This document shows positions 10,468-19,517 of a DNA stretch of 64,000 nt, piece after piece. Position numbers and translations under genes: made by a program. The DNA is taken from the NCBI GenBank assembly GCA_944989445.1, contig CALYLW010000017.1, forward strand, positions 692,001-756,000, in the 5' to 3' direction. The notes beneath the pieces were generated by a model. That model was not told where the DNA came from. It saw nothing but the letters and a program-made list of their open reading frames with translations, and searched no databases. Each line of letters begins with the position of its first letter. Positions within the stretch are counted from its first letter, which is position 1. Origin of the DNA: Ampullaceana balthica (Eukaryota > Mollusca > Gastropoda > Lymnaeidae).

Positions 10468-12058
10468 TCAGTGCATACAGTGACCAAAAAAGTAGGTTTT
10501 CATGCAATAAATAATTAACACTGTAAATAAAAGCTTCCGAAATAGTATTTTATTTAAACATGCAAGTACTCGATCATTCATTTCTTTTCTATTAATAATG
10601 AAATCTGCAGGCGCAAGCGTTAAACAATTTGAATTACATACATTATGGTACAGAAATGATAAGGCGGAAGACCACGATGCTATGAGGTTTATTTTAGAAA
10701 ATCTTCGATGTAAACCCTTCTTGGGTTTTTTAACAAATAACTGTAAAACATTGTTTTCGTTGATATTGAAAGCGTAGTGATGAATCAATGCAAGCTCGCT
10801 AAGTCTTTTCTGCTCCATTGAACATCTCATATAGGCCTAATTGTGCAAATGTCGGAGTGCACTGAACCTTCGCTTACACGCGATGGAAGTCACAGGAATC
10901 ACACACGCGATTTTCAGTAAGCAATAAATATTTGGATACACCGATTCATTGTTTTATAGCTTCTGTGAATTTTTTTGGGTAGCTTTGACTCTTCCCATTG
11001 GCTGAACCTCAATTTCCACCCGGTAAACTCTTCGCCCAGCACTTCTGGTGAAGGCAGATCTTGCTCATATAAATCCACATCGCCTTTCAGATATCATACA
11101 TACAATTTCTAACAGCACTTTGCACAAGAGCTAACAGTTGTGAGGATGTCCTGGTTAAGCCAGAGAACGCGCGCGCTTATCTTGTTCAGCAATGATGTGC
11201 TCCAGAAATGGATTAAATAAGTTCCGCAGATAATGTTGCATTGGCGTTTCTACGCACACATTGCTTCGGTAGATTTGCTGCTTAGCAATTCTGGGCATTG
11301 AAGCTTCAACTCCTACAGACTGCGCATGATAATGATATGATCATAAGTGTTTTGAAAATAAGAATCTACATTTTGTTTCTAATCTCTCTAAACTCTTGCC
11401 TGACGTTTTCGATAAGTGACATAGCCTGAATTATGTCAAATCGCTTCTTTCTGAAGTTCGACTGTTATTCCTTCCAGCCTAGATAAAAGTTTGTACGTTA
11501 CGACAAACGTCACAATAAATCTGAAGTTACACAAGGAATGAAGAAGTGACGTTGCTCGAGACTTACTGTCCGTGTCCCAATCACCATTTGTAGTCAAAAT
11601 TGGATCAAATCCTTGGTCGTTGTGTTTTCAGCGTGTCAGTGAAATTATCTCAAGAGTGTGAAAAATGTAAACATACGATTAATAGAAGTGTTTGTATGCT
11701 TCGTGGCGCTCAGCCCATCTTGCTTTGCACAAATCTGTAAGTGCCTTCCGTTTAGCACTGTCAAAGACTTGTTTGTATGACGTTTTTCAACAAGGCTTCG
11801 CGCTATGGGCTGTTGTTAAAAAAACATGCAGGTTTCTTTTAATTTTTCAATCATGTTACGCACATCGGGAAGTCCGCACGAATGCGCGATCACTAGGTTT
11901 AAAGCGTGATTGCTGCAGTGTGTGTATACTGCCAAAGGGGCCTCTCGCAGAATACGCGCTTGAACTCCCGAGACAGCGCCCGACATAGATGCAGCGCCAT
12001 AATAACACTGGCCCCTCATATTCTGTAGTGGGATCCCCAAATCTCTCAATAATGTCAA
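10468..12058 (-). pseudogene. hAT transposase remnant, ZMYM1-like
   Basis: At 12058-11816 the minus strand reads QCYYGAASMSG, SGVQARIL and YTHCSNHALNLVIAHSC. This matches the family pattern Y-D-G-A-S-x-M-S-G ... H-C-x-x-H-x-L-N-L of ZMYM1-type hAT transposases. At 10830-10740 the frame contains EQKRLSELALIHHYAF, the conserved extreme C-terminus after the dimerisation domain. The middle is too decayed to follow. The order agrees with a single transposase broken by stops and deletions. Confidence 0.7.
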
Positions 12059-12140
12059 GATCTATTTTTTTTTACAAAAAAATGGAACTCATTCGCAAAA
12101 GGGGGTTCGTTTGAACGTACGAACCCCCCTGCGTAAGGCC

Positions 12141-12143
<3 letters not shown>

Positions 12144-12205
<62 letters not shown>
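12144..12205. repeat. (TA)n microsatellite
   Basis: An uninterrupted TA run of about 55 bases between the hAT right end and the Helitron-like array. A shorter TA run at 9345-9366 lies on the other side of the hAT, so the hAT appears to have split one TA tract. Confidence 0.9.
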
Positions 12206-12208
<3 letters not shown>

Positions 12209-12209
12209 A

Positions 12210-12665
12210 AACAATATAATTTGCAATTGTCACGCAAGTCAGTAGTGTCTGTTAGTCAGTCCTGGCGCTACTAATTTTAGAATGCCGGGAAAACCAAATT
12301 ACTGCACCAAAGCATCAAAAGGTGTGCAAATTAAATATGCGCTGTAAAAAAAATATTATATGACGTCATTGTTTTCTCTCATATTTTAATTTTAGAAAAG
12401 GGAACATTGTAAAAAGAGAATGAGATGGTGGTTAATTATACAATCAAAAAAGAAAGTGGCGCCATAGGCGCACTGCAACCCCTATTATAAAATACTTTGT
12501 ATACATTTCAGAAAGTTTAATATTTCGTATTTATCAAACAAGGACAAGTTAGTTGGGCTTTTGAAAAAGGTCGGCGCCGCAGGCGCCCTAAAAAAATTGC
12601 ATTTTTTATAAAATAAATAGATTTCAGCTGAAAACTTCCGTCATTTTTGACGGGTGTACGCTAAT
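12210..12665 (+). mobile_element. Helitron-like unit (GGCGCC family), plus orientation
   Basis: Starts with TATAATTTGCAATTGTCACG, contains TATGACGTCATTG, two GGCGCC-type palindromes and the conserved block TTTCAGAAAGTTTAATATTT. It ends with the CCGTCATTTTTGACGG hairpin and GTACGCTAA near 12660. It is the first unit of a tandem series that continues to 15790. Confidence 0.65.
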
Positions 12666-12669
12666 ATAT

Positions 12670-14428
12670 ATATAAAACTATATAATTTGCAATTGTCACG
12701 CAAGTCAGTAGTGTCTGTCAGTCAGTCCTACGCTATGCGAGGTAACTCCCGATAAAAAAAATAAAAAGTTGCTTTCGTAGATTATAACAAAATGTGTTGC
12801 TCACCATAAAATATTGAGACGTGACGTCATTATTTGAGCTTTTATTAATGTGTGAAGGGAACGAAGTAAAAAGAGCAATGTTTTATTTGATGTGATTAAT
12901 ATTATTATTATTTTTTTGTATTAAATGTCCGTTTTTTGTGTATGTGTCCATGTCAATATTACGTACGTAATTATAAATTTTATTTTCTATATTAATATAT
13001 AACATTCGTTTTTCGGTTTATGAAATTTACAATTGGTTGTCGTTCGGTTGTCAAGTTTCGATGCGTTTTGAACTACAAAGCCATTATTTATTACTGAAAA
13101 TGAAATTTGTCAACTTATGCTTCAGTTTAGCGTTTGTTTTTCTTTTATACACTTTGAGATTGCATATTTGTATGTTTAAAAAAATAACATATTTAAAAAT
13201 CGGACTCCTCCCCACAATATTTTTTTATATTGTTATTTACATGCAATATTTTAATGCGTCTTATAGACTAATTTTGAATAAAAAATCTTTGCTTTTAATA
13301 TAAAACTGGAAGGGGTGCTGACTTGACAATAATGAAAACGTTTATTAGAATTCCTGAAAACGTGTATATTAAAGTTGATACTTTAATATTTTCTTTTCTC
13401 CAGTGCTTAACTTTACTTCAAGGTTTCATGCAAAATAAATAGTTCGTTTTTATTCATATTTGTAAATAGCTACAATTTTTTATTTACATGTTTTTGATAA
13501 TGTAAAGGTAATAATGTATGGACCAATGGGCGCATAAACTGACAAGTCATAATAGATCTTGAAAAGGTGCTGACTTGACAACAATAAAAACGTTTATGTG
13601 AATTACTAACACGTGTATATTAAATTGTAAATATGATTAACAGTTGATAAGTTAATCTTTTCTGTTATCCTGTGACAAAACTTTGCTTACTATGTTTCAT
13701 GCAAAATAAATAGTTATTAACATGTGTAAAATTACAGTTTATTTTTTACATGTTTTGATAATGTTGTGGTAATAATGTATGGAAAAATGGGCGAATAAAC
13801 TGACAAGTCATAATCATCGATGAAGCTTAAACGGCTTCAAATCACAAATATGCGTGATGTGGATCACATTACAGTCATATAATTTATTTTTAACGCACTG
13901 TGCTGTATTATTGGTGCACTCATAATTGGTGCGCACTATTCAATGTCGCAAGTTAACATCCGGCTGACTCCTCAGCAATATTTGTTAATACGCCGAACTT
14001 CAAACTTCTTTGCCGCAGTATCACTTTATGCAATGTGTAATTCACTATGCATTTGCTATTATCATGATTATATCATTATTATTCATGCAAACTTATATAA
14101 CGGGAAGCCTAAGCTTGGAGGTTTTCTCATAACACATATATTCGTATATATAATCAAAATATATACTCTGCTATGTCCGTTCGTAACGCTAGATTTTTAG
14201 AAAGCCCACCGCTAAAAAAAATAACATTGAAAAATATATTGCACAAAACACTATTTTCAAACGTCCGCATAAAATTATTCAATATGGAAAAGAGATTTAA
14301 TTTTTCTCTCTTGGTCTCTACATTTTCTGATTATTTACTATGCGGCTTTCAGGCAAAAGGGACAATTACAAAAACTGAAATATATCCATTTTGAAAACTC
14401 CCGTTATTTTTGACGGGTAATACACTAG
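12670..14428 (+). mobile_element. Long 1.75-kb Helitron-like unit, plus copy
   Basis: Has the same 5' block (TTGCAATTGTCACGCAAG) and 3' hairpin (CCCGTTATTTTTGACGGG, then ACACTAG at 14424) as the short GGCGCC units, but a different 1.6-kb interior. A near-identical copy lies inverted at 33366-35110. The interior holds a roughly 250-bp tandem duplication (13310-13816) and short frames at 13037-13303 and 13943-14200. The latter, compared between copies, shows 5 replacement and 3 silent changes, which does not support selection on a protein. No helicase or Rep motif is seen. Confidence 0.6.
13310..13816 (+). repeat. Diverged tandem duplication, about 250 bp x 2
   Basis: Both halves run GGTGCTGACTTGACAA, AAAACGTTTAT, TTTCATGCAAAATAAATAG, TAATAATGTATGG and GAATAAACTGACAAGTCATA-like ends, with indels between them. 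The same pair is present in the inverted copy (about 33990-34500), so the duplication predates the spread of the long unit. Confidence 0.7.
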
Positions 14429-14444
14429 TATATATATATATTAT

Positions 14445-15790
14445 TAAAATATATAATTTGCAATTGTCACGCAAGTAGTGTCAGTCAGTCAGTCCTGACG
14501 CTACTAATTTTAGAAAGCAGGGAAAACCAAATTACTGCACCAATGCATCAAAAGGTGTGCAAATTAAAGATACGCTGTAAAAAAATATTATATGACGTCA
14601 TTCATTTCGCTCAAATTTTAATTTTGGAAAAGTGATCAATGTAGAAAGAGGAGTTAATTAGAAAATGAAAAAATAAAGGGGGCGCCTCAGGCGTCCTGCA
14701 ACCCCTAATATAAAATACTTTGTGTACACTTCAGAAAGTTTAATATTTCGTATTTATCAAACAAGGACAAGTTAGTTGGGCTTTTGAAAAAGATCGGCGC
14801 CGTAGGCGCCCTAAAAAAGTGAATCTATATATATAATTCTCTTCGTGGTCGGACCCTGCGAGACAAGCTGCAAGTATGTTCAACAGATACTAATTTTAGA
14901 AAGCAGCGCACCAAATTACTCCACCAATGCATCAAAAGGTGTGCAAATTAAATATGCGCTGTGAAAAAAATTATATGACGTCATTGTTTTCGCTGATATT
15001 TTAATTTTATAAAAAGGGAACAATTTAAAAAGTTATAAAATACTTTGTGTACATTTCAGAAAGTTTAATATTTCGTATTGATCAAACAAGAACAAGTTAG
15101 TTGGGATTTTAAAAAAGGTGGGCGCCGTAGGCGCCCTAAAAAAGTGCATTTTTTCAAAATAAATAGATTTCAGCTGAACACTTCCGTCATTTTTTACGGG
15201 TGATACGCCGCGGGTCTCTCCAGAGTTCCTTCTTTTCATTCACTCACAGTCGTTTGCCCAAAACCACCCCATTTGGACAACTGTGTCTTTCAGGAAGTCT
15301 CCACCCGTCACTAAATCATTATCGGCGTATGCTACGCCGCGGGTCAGCTAGTTTTTTTTATAAAATAAATAGATTTCAGCTGAAAACTTCCGTCAAAAAT
15401 TTTAGAAATCAGGGAAAACCAAATTACTGCACCAAAGCATCAAAAGGTGTGCAAATTAAATATGCGCTTTAAAAAAACATTATATGACTTCATTGTTTTC
15501 GCTAATATTTTAATTTTGGAAAAGGGATCAATGTAAAAAGAGGATTTGATGATGGTTAATTATAAAATAAAAAAACAAAGGGGGCGCCGTAGTCGCCCTG
15601 CAACCCCTATTACAAAATACTTTGTGTACATTTCAGAAAGTTTAATATTTCGTATTTATCAAACAAGGACAAGTTAGTTGAGCTTTTGAAAAAGGTCGGT
15701 GCCGTAAGCGGCCTAAAAAAGTGAATTTTTTATAAAATAAATAGATTTCAGCTGAAAACTTCCGTCATTTTTGACGGGTGTACGCTATTA
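14445..15790 (+). mobile_element. Helitron-like tandem array 2, units after the long copy
   Basis: Two further GGCGCC-family units in plus orientation. The first starts at TTGCAATTGTCACGCAAG (14457) and is split by the Helitron at 14824-15351. The second runs to the hairpin at 15763-15778 followed by GTGTACGCTA. The units keep TTTGATGCATTGGTGCAGTAATTTGG (as its reverse complement) and the TGACGTCA-like block. Confidence 0.6.
14824..15351 (+). mobile_element. Helitron with canonical TC...CTAG ends
   Basis: Begins TCTATATATATAATTCTC directly after A (14823). It ends with the hairpin CGGCGTA-TGC-TACGCCG, then CGGGTCAGCTAG directly before T (15352). These are textbook Helitron termini: 5' TC, 3' CTRR, a hairpin just upstream, insertion between A and T. 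The interrupted sequence (...AAAAAAGTGAA | TTTTTT...ATAAAATAAATAG) is seen uninterrupted at about 15714-15740, which gives an empty site. The interior carries a captured piece of the GGCGCC family. No helicase ORF is present, so it is non-autonomous. Confidence 0.8.
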
Positions 15791-16674
15791 TATATAAATT
15801 TCATATATATATGTATAAAAAACAACTTTGTTCTGAAATTAAATTACGTGAAAAGATTTTTTAAAAGAATAAAAACCATTACGTTATCGCTGCATGCAGC
15901 TGATCCTATATAAGCCGTGGAGTACACTTGGTAAAACTAAAAGTCTTATTCCATCTCCTTTTAGGGGGCGCTGAGGAGATTGTCTTTTGAAAGAAACAAG
16001 TAACAGTGAATGAATGCAATGAAGATCCGTCGCTGATGTGTTTATATATACTGCTGGTATAGGAATAAATATTAATGCCTATGGCAGCCAAGACCATCAC
16101 TTGACAGCTTGCATTGGAGGCAGATAAAGTTACCATGTGGTTTAGCGGAAGTCGGGCGAGTGTGGAAGGGGGGCTAGTGTTATGTAATAAAAGTATTAAA
16201 TTGCGAATTAGTTAATTTTTTTTAAACGCAATTTCCCTTGGGAATTGCATTTACACATTTGAAATGTCAGTGCACTGTTCGAGCTTGCACATGCAACTCC
16301 TCCTGAACCATACCGGATAGAGGGTTAGGGTCTTTTGCAAATAAGCTAAGGATGTCCCATTGAAGTTTATGCAACGGCCAAAAAATACCGATAAGGTTTA
16401 CTGGATTTCCTGGAAAATCCACATACACACACACACACAAAAACACGAAAAAATGACAGTATTTTTTCAATTTCTCGCCAACCATAACATCTATCGTATT
16501 GAAACAAACGCCAAACGATAGCTAATAATATTTAGAACAATGTTGGAGATGGAATTTTTGAAAAATCTTTTTTCATTCGACTCCCGTAATTTTAGCAGCA
16601 ATTTGTTGATTGCAATTGTTTCGTTTAGTTTCAGAATTATTGTTTTAAAATGACTTTTAATGTATTCTAGAATG
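15791..16674. other. Unassigned stretch, no gene recognised
   Basis: Minus-strand frames at 15906-16136 and 16267-16485 have no motif I know and no splice context that would make them convincing exons. A GGGCTAGTG near 16170 resembles a Helitron end, without a hairpin. Confidence 0.3.
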
Positions 16675-16795
16675 ATAGTTAATGGGGTTTTTCCCACTTT
16701 TTGAATGTTAATGTTAGACTTTTTCGCGGTGTGAATGGGGTTTTTCCCACTTTGTGAATGCTAATGTTAGAATGTTTCGCGGTGTGCATTATATT
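16675..16795 (+). repeat. Short tandem duplication, about 57 bp x 2
   Basis: The segment AATGGGGTTTTTCCCACTTT, GTGAATG-TAATGTTAGA and TTTCGCGGTGTG occurs twice in direct succession. The GCGGTGTGCATTATATTGA ending resembles motifs inside family A just downstream. Confidence 0.75.
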
Positions 16796-16865
16796 GACAC
16801 AGACTTGGTGTGATGTAGCGTGAGGGGATATGACGTCTTATATATACTCTCTCTCTCTCTTTCTC

Positions 16866-17371
16866 TTTTTAAATCCTTTATATTAACTCGTGGTGTCTGC
16901 GGCCGACCGACCGACCTTGCTTGCTTGTCGCCAAAACTTTTGATCGATTTTTAACCCACTTGCTCGCAAGATAGCGAGCTGAAATTTTGCAGGCAGTTTC
17001 GTACCGATGATTAAAACAATGTATCAAACTTTCAGATCGATCGCATGTACCGTAATTAAATTATTGATTTTTTAGATTATTTTATTTATTCCTATGTATC
17101 ATGCTATTTTTTGAGATAGAGCGTCGCGGTGCGTATTATATTGAACAACCTTTCTGTCGCGCAATAAGGTGCGTATTTTACTGACAACACTTTTTATAAA
17201 CCTATTCCTGATCGGTGCGCATTATATTAAACACGTTTTACGACACAACTGCAATTTTGTATTTTTGGATGGTCTTGCGCTGCGTGTTATAATGAACATT
17301 CTTTTAGTTACGTCTCATACGTAAAGGATTTATAGTCAAAAACTTTGGTTTTTTACGGGTTGTTTTTTTAT
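16866..17371 (+). mobile_element. Family A repeat, copy 1
   Basis: Starts TTTTTAAATCCTTTATATTA and ends with AAAGGATTTATAGTCAAAAAC and TTTTTTACGGGTT. The 12-13 bp terminal block reappears inverted near, but not at, the 3' end. It contains a GACCGACCGACC run, TTTTTAACCCACTTGCTCGC, TCAGATCGATCGCATGTACC, and several GGTGCG-ATTATATT motifs. A copy at 46051-46550 is nearly identical. No ORF. The asymmetric inverted ends suggest a Helentron-type or related non-autonomous element; the class is inferred. Confidence 0.6.
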
Positions 17372-17685
17372 TTTTCCTTATTTCTTTTTTTAGTCACTCC
17401 ACAGTCTTTTCTCTTTCTCTGTCTGCAACTCTCTTCTTCGGATGCAACCCCACCACATTTCTCTTTTACATTCCTCTCAATCGATTTTCCTTATATTTTT
17501 CTTATATTTTCCCTCTTACCCCTTAAAATCCTAAACTCACTCTTTTTTTAAAAAATCACTCTTATCATTCTCTTTGTCTTTCTCTTCTTCTCCCACAAGC
17601 TAATTATCCCCTTTCTTCTCTAGCAGCTTCATTTTCACACACTTTATTTACCTGTCAATCCTATACCACTCAACTCTTCCACTGT
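17372..17685. other. Pyrimidine-rich stretch, no gene seen
   Basis: A C/T-rich, T-run-rich stretch. The frame at 17345-17551 is a low-complexity Phe/Leu/Ser run and not a credible protein. Confidence 0.4.
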
Positions 17686-18045
17686 ATCTTATCTTATCTT
17701 ATCTTATCTTTCTTATCTTATCTCTCGCAGACACTCCTTCTATATCTATAGATTATTGCGTATAAACGCTTATCCATGGTTTGTGTCTGGTCCTGCATTT
17801 TTATTCGAGTTTGAAATGTTGATAAAGTGTTGGTTTTCCTGGTTCTTGAGGCAACCCATTCCACGCTCGAATTCCGGACGGAAAGAACGAGAATTTGTAT
17901 GGCTTGTTCTTGCATAAAGAATAAGAAAGGTGTTTTAATCTATCTGAGGGTTGTATTACGCTATCTTTGTGTTGTATTTCTACATTAGAATTTATTTCTT
18001 TATGTATAATTACTACTTTACTCTTGTTTCTTCTATCCTCTAGTG
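17686..18045 (-). mobile_element. LINE (Jockey/CR1-like) copy 2, 3' segment
   Basis: Begins at the 3' tail (TATCTTATCTTATCTT, minus strand TAAGATAAG repeats). It encodes the C-terminus of the reverse transcriptase, with the pattern K-F-S-F-F-P-x-x-I-R-A-W-N-x-L-P. It breaks at CTCTAGTG, where the hAT 18046-22081 is inserted. The same LINE resumes at 22082 and again after 29832. Confidence 0.8.
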
Positions 18046-18542
18046 CAGGGTTCTCCAAACTACGGCCCGCGGGCCAGATGCGGCCCGCGAGGCCCTCTTA
18101 TCCGGCTCGTGGAGACCTTTTAATCTTAAAAAAAAACAACCAAAAAACCCACTATTTTTACCTGTAGTTTTACAAAAAAACTTTGCGAATAACACTAGCG
18201 AAAGCAAACACCGCCATTTCCTAGAAAGTAAGGAAATTCACAGCCATTACTGTCTTTGTAAGAGTGGGTATGGAAATTGGCCTTTTCTGCAGAGATTACT
18301 GGTCATTTAAAATTTCGGAACCTAAAATACAAGGGGAGAAAAATCTAGTTCTGATCTATACAATCAACTAAAGGCCTTATGATCTAAACTTGTCTTGTTT
18401 CTGGAACATGCACAGACCAACAACTTGACACACTTTCAGCAGGGCAAGGTCTTCATGGCTGAAGCAACAGCTGAGCTCTCCACAACATTTGCATGTGAGA
18501 TCATCAAAGACCTCAGCTGCAGTTTAGGAGCGGTTTTCTGAC

Positions 18543-18900
18543 TTGGATTCAAAGGCAGAAGAAGTGGGGCTATTTCAAAATCCATTTGAAGCAGATTTGG
18601 CCAGTTGCTCAGATGAACTGCAGCTGGATGTCATTGATTTGCAAGCAAATGACCTCCTTATGGACACGTTGAAAGAAGTAATTTTGAGTTTGTACCAGAT
18701 TTTGCCCAAAGAAGACTTTCCTAATGTCAAAGCTTTTGCATCAAGGTACCTTTCAATCGTATGAACTACATACTTGTACGAACAGACATTTTCGAGGATG
18801 TAATACGTGAAGAAAAATTTGAGAACTAACTTGTCTGATGATAATCTTAGGTCACTGTTGATGTTAGGGGCATCAAATCTAAAGCCAGAAATATCTACTA
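18543..18900 (+). pseudogene. C-terminal remnant of a GTF2IRD2-like hAT transposase
   Basis: A 73-residue frame with NPFEADLASCSDELQLDVIDL, then FYxxLP-like and FPNVKAFASRYLSIV blocks. It matches the pattern (NPF ... LQ-E-x-I-x-L ... FP-x-x-x-x-x-A) of the C-terminus of GTF2IRD2/SCAND3-related hAT transposases. A stop interrupts it just before the TFSxMK dimerisation motif, but ETFSRM-like and NLSDDNLRSLL-like pieces follow in another frame. The DDE and BED zinc-finger parts are absent, so the element cannot move by itself. Confidence 0.7.
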
Positions 18901-19015
18901 TTTTGGCATCCAGGAAACAATTTCACTATTCCTACTAATACAGGTGCTCAAGTGCAGTGTATCAATGTATTATTAAATAATATTAAATATGATATTAAAT
19001 ATTCATATTATAAAT

Positions 19016-19452
19016 ATAATAATATATTATATATTTACGCTCAATTATCGCTGATGCCTAACGCTGAGGGACATCACTCTGCTTTTTTTTAAATTTTGCG
19101 TTGTAAGCAGTGCTGATTGACTCAAATAGTTATATTTTGGTGCAGTAATTTGGTGCGCTGCTTTCTAAAATTAGTTTTAAAATTGTGTGGTGATTAGCAC
19201 TGTAAAAATTATTATATAAATGCTTGGTTTAATTTTCAGGAATATTTCGTATTTATCATACAAGGATAAGTTACTTGGGCTTTTGACCATAAAAAAGCCT
19301 ATTATATAATACTTTGTGTACATTTAAGAAATTTTAATATTACGTATTTATCATACAAGGACAATTTAGTTGGGCTTTTGAAAAAGGTGGGCGCCGTAGG
19401 CGCCCTTAAAAAATGGGGGCGCCGCAGGCGCCACGGCGCCGCAGCACAAACT
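19016..19452 (+). mobile_element. Helitron-like variant fragment
   Basis: Carries the block TTACGCTCAATTATCGCTGA, TAACGCTGAGGGACATCACT and a GGCGCC palindrome cluster. It ends CGCAGCACAAACTAGT. The same block occurs at 36006-36350. CTAG at the end agrees with the Helitron-like family. The 5' end is ill defined. Confidence 0.5.
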
Positions 19453-19517
19453 AGTATTAAATATGTAATTAACAAGAACATCTATGTTTTGATTCTTTCT
19501 TATTTGGACCTCTAGTG

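Larger units (their letters stand above)
9368..12143 (-). mobile_element. hAT transposon (ZMYM1-like), inserted in a TA microsatellite
   Basis: The ends CAAGACCGTACCCAG (left) and the reverse complement CATGGCCTTACGCAG (right) match at 10 of 15 positions, followed by G runs. A minus-strand transposase remnant lies between. The element is bordered by TA repeats on both sides, so the target duplication cannot be read. A Tigger-like element is nested in its left third. Confidence 0.6.

Noticed and set aside
13037..13303. 88-codon frame starting MSFGCQVSMRFELQ
   Set aside because: The inverted copy diverges in frame after an indel within 50 codons. Hydrophobic, AT-driven composition and no known motif.
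13943..14200. 85-codon frame conserved in both long Helitron-like units (with 33863-33501) as a new protein
   Set aside because: Between the copies I count 5 replacement and 3 silent changes, and one copy has a frame-changing indel at the end. This fits neutral drift of a young duplicate better than selection on a protein.
15906..16136. 76-codon minus-strand frame as an exon
   Set aside because: No motif and no convincing splice context.
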